This document shows, one piece after another, positions 1 to 13,698 of a stretch of 64,000 bases of DNA. Origin of the DNA: Polyodon spathula (lineage: Eukaryota; Chordata; Actinopteri; Acipenseriformes; Polyodontidae); assembly GCF_017654505.1 (NCBI RefSeq), contig NC_054537.1, positions 66,164,645 to 66,228,644 on the forward strand, written 5' to 3'. Position 1 is the stretch's first letter; each line of letters begins with the position of its first letter. The notes below the pieces were generated by a model that saw only the letters and a program-made list of their open reading frames with translations, was not told where the DNA came from and did not search any database. A program made the translations under genes and the position numbers.

Positions 1-780
1 GTGAAAACATGAAAAAATAAATCTGCTAGAGTGTGTTCCATGGAAAATATCCCTAGTATCACAGTAAGGGCACCACAGTAAACTGTGGTTATTCTGTGCT
101 GCTACTTGAAGTGTAAAACCAATACATTTTTTTCAGCAGAGTGCGCCTAGAGAGCTTTTGGGAATTTAATGGGCTGTATACCATTGTTCATTAACAAGAT
201 TTCTGCTGAGGATTTGTTTAATAATACCCTCCCTGAAATGTTGGTCAGGTTTTTTTTATTTTTTTATTTACGTACAGTATTGCAGGAATGGGACGGGGTG
301 TAACAACAAAAATCCTCAAATATCTGTTATTTTTATCACAATTGTTGTTTTTTATTGGTATTTGCTGTAGCACATTTTATATTTAGGGCTTGAAGTTTTC
401 AGGTTTTATTTTTGATCACATGACATCCCTTTAAACTTAGCTACAAAACAATGTCACTTGTTTTTAGCTTATTATCTTAACTGAGCCCGATTCTGTTTTG
501 GTTAGCTTTTATTTCAAACAGACGTGACAAATCACTTGAATTGCTCATCGCTAATTGCATTTCATTCTTGCAGTCGCCTAGTTTAACACTGTGCTTTTGT
601 TATTTTCACTTGTTTAACAGAACTGTCCTGATAGATTTGCTTTTCAGCATAAAATACTCAGTACGGAGTGTACACTGGTAGCAAGTCCATCATTTCAAAT
701 CTTGATTTGTAGCAACAAAAAAATATATATCTTAAACCCAGTCTTTAATTAGTAGCTTTCTCTTTATTTGGATGCAGAGG
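1..780. other. AT-rich non-coding stretch
   Basis: No supported gene or recognisable repeat. Only short T-rich runs are visible and all frames carry frequent stops. Confidence 0.6.
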
Positions 781-1242
781 GCTTGACAACTACTACTTAA
801 CATTTAAGTGAAATTCCACCCTTAGTTTTCCCAAATGTTCTACTTAAGTAATAATTGTATTTAAATATTTCCCTTAGGTTAGTTAACCGTTGCACAAAAC
901 GACTTTAGGGAATAACTAAGTGAAAATATGTAAATATCCTGCTGAGGACCCTTAAATCACAAAAACGGTATGGCAGAGTTTTTGGAAATTGAAGAGGACA
1001 GAGCCACACTTAGCAGAAGGATTTGCAGAGAGAAAATCCTTTGGATATAATGGATGACGAGCAATTAATAACTAACTATTGACTTGACCGAAATACTGTC
1101 TTTTAAATGTCTGTATAATGCTGGAAGCAGATTAACAGTCTCAAACAACAAGAAATCACGCATTGCTCCCTGTTCTTCAAATACAGCGGTTGCACTTCGT
1201 TTTATCGCAGCTGGTGGCTTTTTATTACTATAAAAATGTATA

Positions 1243-1245
<3 letters not shown>

Positions 1246-1273
<28 letters not shown>
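1246..1273 (+). repeat. Poly(A) tract, 28 A
   Basis: Uninterrupted run of A lying 7 bases before the inverted-repeat arm at 1281. It could be an old retroelement tail, but no retroelement body is visible next to it. Confidence 0.9.
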
Positions 1274-1274
<1 letters not shown>

Positions 1275-1420
1275 ATTTGTCCGGTTGCATAACATCGTAG
1301 GTGAGATTAATGGTTAATTCTGCTAAATACATGATACTGCTCTCACTTTTGTTGCAGATTCTCTAAATCATTTGTAGATTTACCTATTTTTTGTGATGCT
1401 TTTCTGAAATCAGAATACAT

Positions 1421-1421
<1 letters not shown>

Positions 1422-1449
<28 letters not shown>
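1422..1449 (+). repeat. Poly(T) tract, 28 T
   Basis: Uninterrupted run of T the same length as the poly(A) run about 150 bases to the left, so the two could pair in single-stranded DNA. Confidence 0.9.
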
Positions 1450-1454
<5 letters not shown>

Positions 1455-2064
1455 TCGTGAATGCTGCGATTTACCGTTACATTTCCTGCATTCACACATT
1501 CAGTTATTTCCGCCAATTTCTTCTGCGTCATGGCAGTTGTCAAATTCGGACACAGTTTGTCTGTTATTATTTTCTTTCTTGTATTATATTCCTTCATAAG
1601 TATTATGTTTTTCCTCCTCTGTCTACTGTGGGTTTCTTTTCTTTTTATCAGCCATATTAGTTTTCGTTAACTGCCCAAATGTTGCCAACGAGACGGGAAT
1701 TACAGAGTACAGTAAGCTACTCGCCTATTGGTTGAAATCCTAACTAGTTCATGCATATTTAAGTCTTTTCCCTTAGCTAAGGAGAGATGTTAAGATGTTT
1801 TGTGCAACATCCTTAAGTTTTCCCCTTAAGTGAAAAATACACTTAAGTGAAATACTTAATAATAAGATGTTTTATGCAACCGGGCACTGGCAAATAAGGC
1901 ACAGGAGTTTTCCATTGCGATCAACAAAAAAAATACATTACTGTCCCACTCCGGTAAGAAGGTTCGGTATTCATCTTCAGACTTTCTTTTTCGATATTTT
2001 TTCTCTGCATTTATGAACAAAACAGAAGCCGGTCCTGTTCAAAGTAAAGTTAACGGTTTCCTGA

Positions 2065-4513
<2,449 letters not shown>

Positions 4514-4539
<26 letters not shown>
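4514..4539 (+). repeat. (TA)n microsatellite
   Basis: Thirteen TA units, preceded by an irregular ATATTATAT-rich region from about 4468. Confidence 0.9.
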
Positions 4540-4863
4540 TCATTCTTTGTATTAAATGGTTAATAAGAACAAACTCTTCCAATGTTTGAACATAATTGAG
4601 ATTGTGTGCATTTTGTGTTTGCTTCTAAACATGCCGGTTTGTGTTCTGCTGAATACGTTGCTACAGTTAATTAGTTTGGGCAGACTGGGCTGTTTCAACC
4701 TTTCATTTCAGAAATGTAAATGTCAGTGTAGTTTAGACATTCTTCGGCAAAAACAGTATGCCTGTTGTACACAGCAGCAGCCTAATATGCTGTTCCTTTT
4801 TCAGATGTTACAGAATGCAGGTTACAAATTCACTGAATGCACTGGCTTTCTGTGATAAAAAAT

Positions 4864-4865
<2 letters not shown>

Positions 4866-4921
<56 letters not shown>
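4866..4921 (+). repeat. (TTA)n trinucleotide microsatellite
   Basis: About 18 uninterrupted TAT/TTA units. Confidence 0.95.
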
Positions 4922-4922
<1 letters not shown>

Positions 4923-6689
4923 GTGTCTTAATAGCTTAATGAGGCTATATGTTTTGGTGGACATCTTTACATTTTCTATTAATAGTTTTATATCAAATGT
5001 GATATAACACTACAATGGACTCTCCTAAATAATAATTAAAAAAAAGTAATTACTTTCTGAACATTACTAAAAGAATCTTTTAGATTTGTATCTTTTCTTT
5101 CATTTGTGAAATCTGAGATCTTTAAGGTCAGGTTTGGGCTGCAGTTGATTTCTATAGTGTTAGTACAGTAAATCTAAGTGTTGTATTGTGTAAGAATAAA
5201 CAAAGCAAGAAGGAGCAAACACAAGCAGCAATGGTAGCAGAGGTGCAGGAACTGCTGGAGATTGTATTGAAGGACACGGGATTGAATCCAGAGTGTGGTT
5301 AACAGCATATAAAGCTTTTTCATTACATTGTGCATGTGTCCTATTTTGCAGACTATCTGTGAACCTTTAGCAATAATCAGTTGCATAGTACCAAATGCAA
5401 TATTAGGTTTCCTTAAACGTAGGTTTAGATAGAGCTAATTATCTGCTAAAATTATCATCTACAAAGATTAGATGATTAGAAGTTGATTATACAGGCTATA
5501 GTACTACTTTCATATTTCAGTAACTTCAGTATCCAAAGTGGTTATGTAACATCTATACACATATTATTAAGTATGCTATTGACAGTTATTTTCTTTGTAA
5601 ATAAATACACTGAATTACAATCCACATAAAACATAGTTTGTTGCTATTACATGATAAAAGAAAGATATAATGTTGTATATATTACATGAGTCACATATAC
5701 TGTATATTATCACTTTTAATGAATACCTAAACTGAAGCATTACCCTTTCTAAAGATTTTTTTCACACTTCCAGAAAGACGATTTTAAAATGCTATATTTA
5801 GGATTAGAACTATATTGTCTTGGTTTTTGAGGGAAAAAAAATATGTGTTGCTTTCAACTGTTTATTAAGATTCTGAATGAGAAAGGAGAACGTGAATTGC
5901 CTGACAAAAGATAAAATAAGTCACTATAAATTAAAATTGTAAATTTAGATTGTAAATTAAAATTATGAGCCATGTTTTCATGTAAATGCTCTTAGCTAGC
6001 TACAGTACATGGCTGCACTTTGCTTTCTGTGAAAGTGTTATCTCACTAAAAAACACACAGGATAGTCACCAGCAGGAATGATTTATATTTCATTAAGCCT
6101 GCAGCCATGCTGAAGTATGTAGATATTGTGCTTCTCAAGGTGGAAAATACTCTATATTAATGTATCATTGCACTACATGCTCATACAATATTAAAATATA
6201 CATTTACTTTAAAGCAAATAGTACATTTCATTTACATCAAATTTATAAAAGATTATTTTTTTTCATGCAAATATATCATATGATTCATGTTAAACAAAAT
6301 ACTGTATGATGTTAACAGCTATCAACTATTACCTTTTTTGTGTAGCGGTGCAACATTTAGAAGCCATTATTTATTTATAAAATACTTCATTTAATAATGT
6401 TGGTGTCTCTTCAATCTATTTTTTTACTATTATAAACCACATACATCAGACATAAACTCAAGAGATTGTTAATGAACTTGGCCATTTAGATCAATAAATA
6501 AAACAATGTTTATCAATAAACAGGCCATCTGAGACGATTACTTTTTACTTTGTATTAATGTTGTAGTTTGCCAATAGAGGTAGAGGAGTTGATGTAACGA
6601 TATGCATAAAGCCCATAATGCGATCATAAATCGTGTTTAGCAGGTGTAAAGTCTGATTTTAGCGGCGGCTAAAAATACTAAATAGTAAA
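4922..6689. other. AT-rich non-coding stretch
   Basis: No coding region or classifiable repeat seen. Frames are closed by stops every few tens of codons. Confidence 0.6.
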
Positions 6690-6731
6690 GAATGGCCTCC
6701 TCTCGTTTGTAAACTTTCTTATGTTCTTATG
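6690..6731 (+). mobile_element. CR1-like LINE, 3' tail only
   Basis: This 42-base fragment matches the 3' tail of the CR1 copies at 8.0 and 49.9 kb: GGCCTCCTCTCGTTTGTAAAC followed by two near-copies of the 8-mer TTCTTATG. It ends exactly where an LTR fragment begins. Confidence 0.75.
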
Positions 6732-6925
6732 TTTTTGTTTGTCTCTTTGTTTTGACTGCCAGTGCCGTGTCCTGCGTTTTGTTTGTCTTTGCAACCTTTT
6801 ATTTTTTGCTCTGTTTAGTTATTAAATGCTGAGCGAAAACAATCGCTCAGCTTCACCAAACTCCACCTCCCTGTTTATTTGTTGGTTGTGGTCTGATGTC
6901 ACCCACTACAGCGGTCTTTGTGACA
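6732..6925 (+). mobile_element. LTR fragment (R-U5 part)
   Basis: It aligns by eye with the right part of the LTR at 20439-21017: both carry TTTTGTTTGTCTCTTT, a CACCAAACTCCACCTC word, a GGTCTGATGTC word and the end TCTTTGTGACA. The left part of the LTR is missing. An ATTAAA at 6822-6827 is followed by a perfect hairpin at 6828-6851, a layout that could be a polyadenylation region. Confidence 0.7.
6828..6851 (+). repeat. Perfect 9-bp stem hairpin inside LTR
   Basis: GCTGAGCGA, six-base loop AAACAA, then TCGCTCAGC. It sits just after ATTAAA within the LTR fragment. Confidence 0.85.
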
Positions 6926-7065
6926 GCACTCTAGTGCTTAAACTTCGGATTCCTTGTCTCTTTCCTGCCTAACACTGGGCCCACAGCGCTATCTTTTCAC
7001 AAGCAGATTATCATCTGTGTGTACTGTACTGTGTGCTGTGCTGGTCGTGCCCTTGTGAAATTGAT

Positions 7066-7351
7066 TAGTTGCTCAGTCTTAAACAAAGAAGACTACGTGA
7101 TGACCTGATTCAAGCATTCAAAATTCTAAAAGGTACTGGCAATATTGACCCAAGGGACTTTTTAGACCTGAAAAAAGAAACAAGGACCAGGGGTCACAAA
7201 TGGAGATTAGACAAAGGGGCATTCAAAACAGAAAATAGGAGGCACTTTTTTACACAGAGAATTGTGAGGATCTGGAACCAACTCCCCAGTAATGGTGTTG
7301 AGGCTGACACCCTGGCATCCTTCAAGAAGCTGCTTGATGAGATTCTGGGAT
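7066..7351 (+). pseudogene. C-terminal part of CR1-like reverse transcriptase
   Basis: About 95 codons match the end of the longer CR1 ORF in this window. The reading starts at SLKQRRLRDDLIQAFKILKG, continues through DPRDF, TRGHKWRLDKGAF and RRHFFTQRIVRIWNQLPS, and finishes at FKKLLDEILG. These words close the ORF2 of vertebrate CR1-type LINEs, downstream of the catalytic palm and thumb. No catalytic motif is present in this copy, so it cannot be active. The frame is open across the whole piece and is broken at 7351 by the inserted LTR. Confidence 0.8.
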
Positions 7352-7964
7352 TGCGATGGTTTAGCCGTCTGGAGATAGTGAACACGCCCATTTATTTAAT
7401 TGCCTGCTTTAATTTTTAATGTGTATTTTTAAAATGTATCTTGTGTATAAAACATATTAAATATTGATGGGTGAATATATTATTAAATGTTTATTCACTT
7501 GAGGGAAGAGGTCAGAGGTCAAGTAGGTGAATAAAAGGAAGATGGTCGCTGGTTTTAGCAAGAGGCGTGTGTGGACCTTGAGTCCATAAGTAGAAGCTTT
7601 AGCATGTTTGCACTTTTGTTGTTTTTAAATACTACAAGCTATTACTACCTCGAACTGCATTCATTTTTAGCATGCTTGCACACTGTCTGTGTTTTTTGGA
7701 TACTGCACTACCACTTTGTTTTTGGATTTGTTTGCAATATCATTGCACTTGAATATCCGTAGGTATGAACTGTTTTTAAAAAGCCTTGCTGTCTATGTAC
7801 TTCTGTTTTTATGCAACTTTTCAAAGTAAAGATACTGAATTGAATTACTGCCTGTGACTGAATTACTACTGCGCTGCACACAACACTGCCATAGGAAGTA
7901 ACTGAACCCTGATTCTCCAAGTTTTGTGATTGTCTGCGGGACAGTGCCGCTCGGCCCCGTGACA
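7352..7964 (+). mobile_element. Solo LTR inside CR1, 5-bp TSD GGGAT
   Basis: The insert starts TGCGATGG and ends CCGTGACA, so it has TG...CA ends and a short imperfect inverted repeat. It is flanked by perfect direct repeats GGGAT at 7347-7351 and 7965-7969. A TATA-like GAATAAAAGG occurs near 7530. It has no open reading frame worth reporting. Orientation is inferred from the promoter-like word. LTR of a Gypsy or related retrotransposon is the best explanation. Confidence 0.85.
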
Positions 7965-8048
7965 GGGATCAATAAGCTACTAACAACCAAATGAGCAAGA
8001 TAGGCCAAATGGCCTCCTCTCGTTTGTAAACTTCCTTATGTTCTTATG

Positions 8049-9235
8049 CTTAGTAGTTGGTTTTAGTTAAAAGCTGAGAAACTGGTTTTCTGTACCGTGT
8101 TTAGTATGATGTGTCCTTTCTTACAAAGTACAATGAGATTTGAGGATTACAGACGAGTTTAAGTCAATTATGGGCTCAAGGTAGAATATACCATACCCTC
8201 TCCTTGCTGTCTGTTACACATCCAAAAATGTCGAAATATCAGACTTATCTGGTGCAGATGCAGTCATACGTTCACAATGCTCCATATGTAGAATCATGTA
8301 CTGTAGGCCTATGATTATATTATGTGTGATGGTACTGTACAGTTTTTATTTTTTCTCTGGTTGACAAAGGTTTTAAAGCATTTTCTTTTTACCGGTAAGC
8401 ATCATAGTATAACAGATCTTTTTTTTGTTAGGTATATACATTCTTGAATAAGGTATTTTTTAGTGTGTCCTTAAACAGGTACAGTATATATGAGAGAAGC
8501 CCAAATGAATAGTCATAACAACTTGGAAAATAATATTTTTAAAAATGATTTAGGAGTTACGTAGTTTGTACTGTCATTCAAAGAATGTCACTGTGCAAAA
8601 TGTAAACATCCTGGTTAAAAAGACCAATAAAAAAATAGCAACACGTGATTAAAAGATGATTAGTGTAAAGTTGTTGTTGTATATATCTCCAGAATCAGAA
8701 AATATGTTTGGTTGCTGGTTTTAAGTTTTTTCAAAGGCTATTTTAATTTAATGCCTTTAAGTTTTAAATGAGAGGTTGTACTTGTAATGTACTCAAATTC
8801 ATGGTAAAGCTTGTGATGCTGAAAGTTGTTTTTCACAACAGTCCACATTAATTACACTTTTCTAGTCTGAAGTGCTTTTCTCACATGGTGAGTTAACCAT
8901 AGCAGGCTCTGGAAATTCAGGAAACAAGATTTCTCTTCCTAGTGATTATCTCTGTTAACATAATCATTCAGGAAACAAGATAATATGTGCAGATGGCCAA
9001 ACGCTGTTCCACAAAAGGATAATGGCCTTTTCTCAGCTCTTCTGAGGTGTCGACAGGTTGCACACAGTAACCCTGAAAGTATTCAGAGTCTGGATAAACA
9101 AATACTAACACAAACTCACAGTGCAGACAGTTACTGTGTTCATATACAGAATCATTAACTGACAGTTGCAGATTTTTAATTATGAAATAATAGAAACAAC
9201 CTATGAGAATGCACACATTTAAAAAGTTTGTTTTT

Positions 9236-9238
<3 letters not shown>
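8049..9238. other. Non-coding stretch
   Basis: Nothing recognised. No coding signal and no repeat that could be matched to others in the window. Confidence 0.6.

Positions 9239-9302
<64 letters not shown>
9239..9302 (+). repeat. (TA)n microsatellite
   Basis: Thirty-two uninterrupted TA units. Confidence 0.97.
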
Positions 9303-9305
<3 letters not shown>

Positions 9306-11083
9306 TTTGTATGGTCACACGTAAATACACATGCCATACTGTATTTGACACACCTCACAAGCTTCATATTCATGACATGTGTTGGAAGTAATGTAATTAA
9401 GGCGTAGCACTAAAGTAGATATGTATTCATGCACAAAAGAAAACCAGGACTCCTTACAACACTTTATATGTGATTTCTAAATATGAAGATGTATTTCTGT
9501 TATGGAGGTCAAGTTAATCAGATACATGCATATAATAAAAGGTACAACTTTAACTGAACAAGTACCACATATGTGTTGCAGACAATAAGAAAGGAAAAGG
9601 TTTGGTTCTAGAATAGTGGCACATTGATAAATATGGTGCCTCCTTCATGAGGTGCTTATCATCTCACTGTTGAGATTAAGTATTCACCCAAAGGATAACA
9701 ATGATACAGACATTTTAGTAATAACAGATCGATTCTAATTACTTTGGTTTGTAATGATTTTCTGTGGTTCCTCGAGAATTAAATAGAAAAGTTCATTGTT
9801 AAGTGATTATCTGTGCATCACGTCACAATCGCTGAAATAGCATATCACTTTAAAGTTATCAATATTACTATTCTTCGAAGGTCAAAAAGTGAAATTGCAA
9901 AAAATGTGCTTGTGATGAAGGTGTTCTGGTTCAAAGAGCTTTATTGTACTATATTTAAAACTTTCTGTGATATCACATATGTACAAAATTACAATCATTT
10001 AGCATTTTTTAGCTAGCCGTGGCAGTATTTTGTGTAACCTTATAAAAACAAAAAACATAAATAAATGTAAAAATAACAACAGACTTTGAAATGCCCCCTT
10101 CTTGTACTGGGCAGACCGATCTTTAGCAGAAATATTTCCGATCTATAATCCAGCTGGTGTCTTTTTCTTTGAAGACACTGAAAGAAATCTCGCAGCTCCA
10201 TGCAGTGTGTTCAGTCATTAGGTTCTTAATGCAGTGTAACAGGTAGTGTATTAATAAGGAAACATTTGCTGTATTTATTTTTAAGTGATATGAAATATTT
10301 ATATTTACACTGTTTTTAGAAATCTGAATTGCCACAGGGAACTACATGTTACATGGTAATGGTTAAATTTCACTGAAATCGTGAAATCTGTGATAACCAG
10401 AGGAAAAAAAAATACAGCCTGACACATACTGTTAAACACAAACAAAGTTCCTGCACATTGAGTGTTTTTGTATTAACTATTAACTTAATTAATAGTATTT
10501 CGTTATTTGCCACTGGAACTTATTTTGCAGTGTCTTTACGCTAGGTATTCTGTTGGTGGCTGCACATATTTTATATAATATACTGTTGTTCAAACAACAT
10601 TTACTCAGAAGTTAAAGTGAGCGAGTGGAAATGATTAAATAGAGGCTAGATTTAAAGTAGACGAGTTACAGACGTTATACACTGGGGATCAGCTGTGATC
10701 GCACAGAATTCCCCTGGTGGTCACAACTGAGAAATCCTGTGACAGATTCTGCTCGTTAATCTGTTAAAGGTGGGAGTCATTATTATAAAGTATGTGACTT
10801 TTTTAACCCCTTTCTTATGAGATTAACACTGAAATGAACAATGGGAGACCAAGATAATATATTCTCATGTGGTTGATGAAGAACACTTTAAAATCACAAA
10901 TTTTACAATATAAAATAGAAAAATAGTATAATAATAAACCATACACAATTTACAGATGACAGCTCTGCCAATCTTTGTAACTAAATCTGTTTTTGGCAAA
11001 TTGAGTTAGGAATACATATATTGATTGAACACAGGAAGTATGATATAAAAACCAATCACAGCCACCATGAATAACCAGTTTTT
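9303..11083. other. AT-rich non-coding stretch
   Basis: No gene or classifiable repeat seen. Confidence 0.6.
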
Positions 11084-11108
11084 ATAATAATAATAATAAT
11101 AATAATAA

Positions 11109-11151
<43 letters not shown>
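11084..11151 (+). repeat. (AAT)n microsatellite
   Basis: About 22 AAT/ATA units with one AAAA interruption near 11108. Confidence 0.95.
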
Positions 11152-13696
11152 GTTCACAATCCTATCAGAGGGACTTCTCTAGGATGATATTGAAATAATT
11201 CCTGTTATCAACTTAAAGACACTCTAGGGAAATGAAGAGCAAGTTGCAACCAGGAAATATTTGGTTTGATAAGTTATTGTGCCATAAGGAATCTGTCTGC
11301 CACAAAGACTGGAAAAAGCATCAAAAAGGAATTAAGAGTAACTTTTTCCAAAGCAGCAACAGTACAACACATCTCCAACTTTGAACAGACCAAAGAGAAT
11401 CCCTGTGCGGCTAGAAATACATTAGCAAAATGCCTAACAGCTGTCCCATAAGCATTAAAGCAAGATAAAGCAACCAAGCTGCAAATCTGTGGAAACTGTA
11501 TGAAAGGCTACATAATCCACACTGACAGTAATGTGGAATTGAATAAAAAACAACCCACCAAGAAATCTGTTCTTCATTTTTAAACACTGATGATGAGAAA
11601 ATGTCAATGTTCAGTGGAGTACTAATAGTCATGATTCTTCAAAAATGTGATCAAAGGAAACTAAGAACAATTAATTCCCAAGAGCAAGTTAGAATCTCAA
11701 GAAAGTTCAAAGGGTTACTAATAAGTGAGGTTCAAGCAGTACAATAAGACCGTTTTAGTAAAGTGAAACAGCCTTGCATCAGTAATTTCACTTATTACCT
11801 ACATATATTGGTTCCTGGTGCCTTTCTAATTCTTAATTGATTCAGTTGCTGGGTTTGATGTAAACAATAGAATAAGAAATGATGAGCTCGCGTAAGTTTT
11901 TTTTTTTTTTTTTCCTTAGATTATCTATAATAATCGCTAAATCTCATTAATAAAAATAGAAAATTCAAATTAGTAATGTCCTTACATAAAACATTTCTAT
12001 GATGTCAGCCTTAGTTTTTGTAATAATTATATGATTCAACTGAAAACTGCCTGACAGCACTGGAAAGGTTGAATTGTTTTACTGATTCAACATATGTCTG
12101 TGCAGTAAAATAACTAGTTGACCATGCTTTACAGAAACAGACTGTCATGTTTTAGCATAATTAAAAATTCAGTTCCTGTTAAGGGATCAGCTCATTCTTC
12201 AAATAACCAACAAAAATGACAGTCCCAGAAAACAGAGGACATTAGATCAATTTTTATGCAAAACATGTTTATCAAAGCAGTGCCCTTTGCATTTGGGAGA
12301 GATCCCAGTTTTCTGCACAGTTTGACAGCTCATTTACACAATTCCCCTATTTTACCAAAGACTGATTTGATAATGAATTCAGAACATGTTGTTCTTCTCA
12401 TATGAAACCTACAAAAGCAAACTGTGCTATTTATTTGATGGTTTCCTTGCAACAGGGCAAGCAGTAACATGGCTGGTACCAAACTGGTTATGTTTACAAT
12501 AACTATTAGCAAGCCAGAATTGTATGATGTCCTCCCATAATGCAATATGTTGTCACACTCTTAATTTCCTTTTTATATTGTGCATTTTGGCTTGATATAC
12601 AATGTACAGTTCCATTCACAACTGCCAAAGTCTCTTGTCTTAAAGGTGCAGACACACACTTTTCAATTATTGTTTTGTGATGCTTTACAGGGTTATTTAG
12701 TTCATATTTAATTAAAATAATTTATAAAATGTCATGGGCAACCTTAACGCTCTGAATGGTTGTTAGTGATCACATGACCGTGCAGGAGTTTTTGCACCTC
12801 CACACCAGTCGGAATCTCATCACATTCTTAAAGATCAAAGCGCACTTGAGTCAATAGCTTTTAAATGTGACTCTTCTCACCACCATTACAGGTGATAAAG
12901 AACTACAGACCACTTAGATATTCAATTCGGCAAACATTGTCAGAAAGTAAACGGAATTGTAGATATGTAAAATTTTTACAATTTCCTTGGACTTTTTAAA
13001 AAAATAAAACCTCAGTGTGGTCGGCCTCGGCGAGAGCACCTTTGAGAGCCTCGGTCTTCAGTACTGAATGCAACCAAGAGAGAGCATGGTTGCATTAGAC
13101 CTTAACAATGAATTTGGAATGAAAAAACAAAACTAAAATGACTAGGTTCAGATTTTAAAAATTATTCAAGTACACATCGGTGTGTATTAAAATGCAGTAA
13201 ACAGTTTTGTTTGTATTGACTAAGAGTTTCACCCACCAATATTATTTTGCCTACAGTAGGAGAGGTTTAGAGACTTCTTCATTCAATGTATTTTTTGTGA
13301 CAATTTATTCAGTGTTTCAAATTAGTGTTGTTGTTTTATAAGCAAGGTTATAAAAAATACTGAACCTACAAATAAAAAATCCAGACCCTTGCAATAAATA
13401 AATAACAAAGCCGTTTGCAAAGCACAGAAAGATTTTTTATATTTTTTATTTGCACTTATTATCTTCATGTTTGGTCATCAGATAGCTAATTGCTCCAAGA
13501 CTGTTTTGTCCCTTAGCAATAAGATGGTGCCAGTAGTCTCCTGTATTATTGCTGTGGGCTACTGACAGCACCAGGCTTAAGTCAGCACAGAGATGGAGAA
13601 ATAACTCTTAAACATAAGTAATTGAGCAAGATTTGTTTAAGAAGAACAAAACATAAAGAAAAAACTAATGTTGGTTTCATAGTTTGCTGCAAGACT
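11152..13696. other. Non-coding stretch
   Basis: No gene supported. From 11266 a plus-strand frame stays open for about 100 codons apart from one TAA at 11449-11451, but its translation resembles no family I know. A T17 run starts near 11898. Confidence 0.5.
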
Positions 13697-13698
13697 TA

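Larger units (their letters stand above)
781..1884. mobile_element. Possible decayed DNA transposon with inverted, AAGTG/CACTT-rich ends
   Basis: CCGGTTGCATAACATC at 1281-1296 is the reverse complement, apart from a 2-base gap, of GATGTTTTATGCAACCGG at 1866-1883. A second, similar block (TTTTGTGCAAC) lies just inside the right end near 1798-1808, and its inverse (GTTGCACAAAAC) is at about 890-901. Both flanks are rich in AAGTGAAA/CTTAAG words, like the subterminal repeats of many cut-and-paste elements. No transposase was found, and neither the outer left boundary nor a target duplication could be fixed. Superfamily is not assigned; a Harbinger-type element is one option. Confidence 0.35.
7064..8048 (+). 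mobile_element. CR1-like LINE 3' end, split by a solo LTR
   Basis: The two halves are 7064-7351 (end of the reverse transcriptase ORF) and 7965-8048 (3' UTR and tail). The tail contains ATGGCCTCCTCTCGTTTGTA and ends with TTCCTTATGTTCTTATG, i.e. the 8-base tandem tail typical of CR1. The junction words match the uninterrupted copy at 49.9-51.4 kb, so the material between the halves is an insertion. The 5' end is truncated, as is usual for CR1. Confidence 0.85.

Noticed and set aside
4556..4855. 99-codon plus-strand frame starting at an ATG
   Set aside because: No recognisable domain, hydrophobic and cysteine-rich by composition, between two microsatellites; consistent with chance.
9176..9391. 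Open frames across the (TA)n at 9.2 kb
   Set aside because: Low-complexity YIYI translation of a microsatellite.
11266..11580. About 100 codons in one frame with a single stop, ending near ICGNCMKGY
   Set aside because: No family recognised; length is only mildly unusual for AT-rich DNA, so not called a gene.
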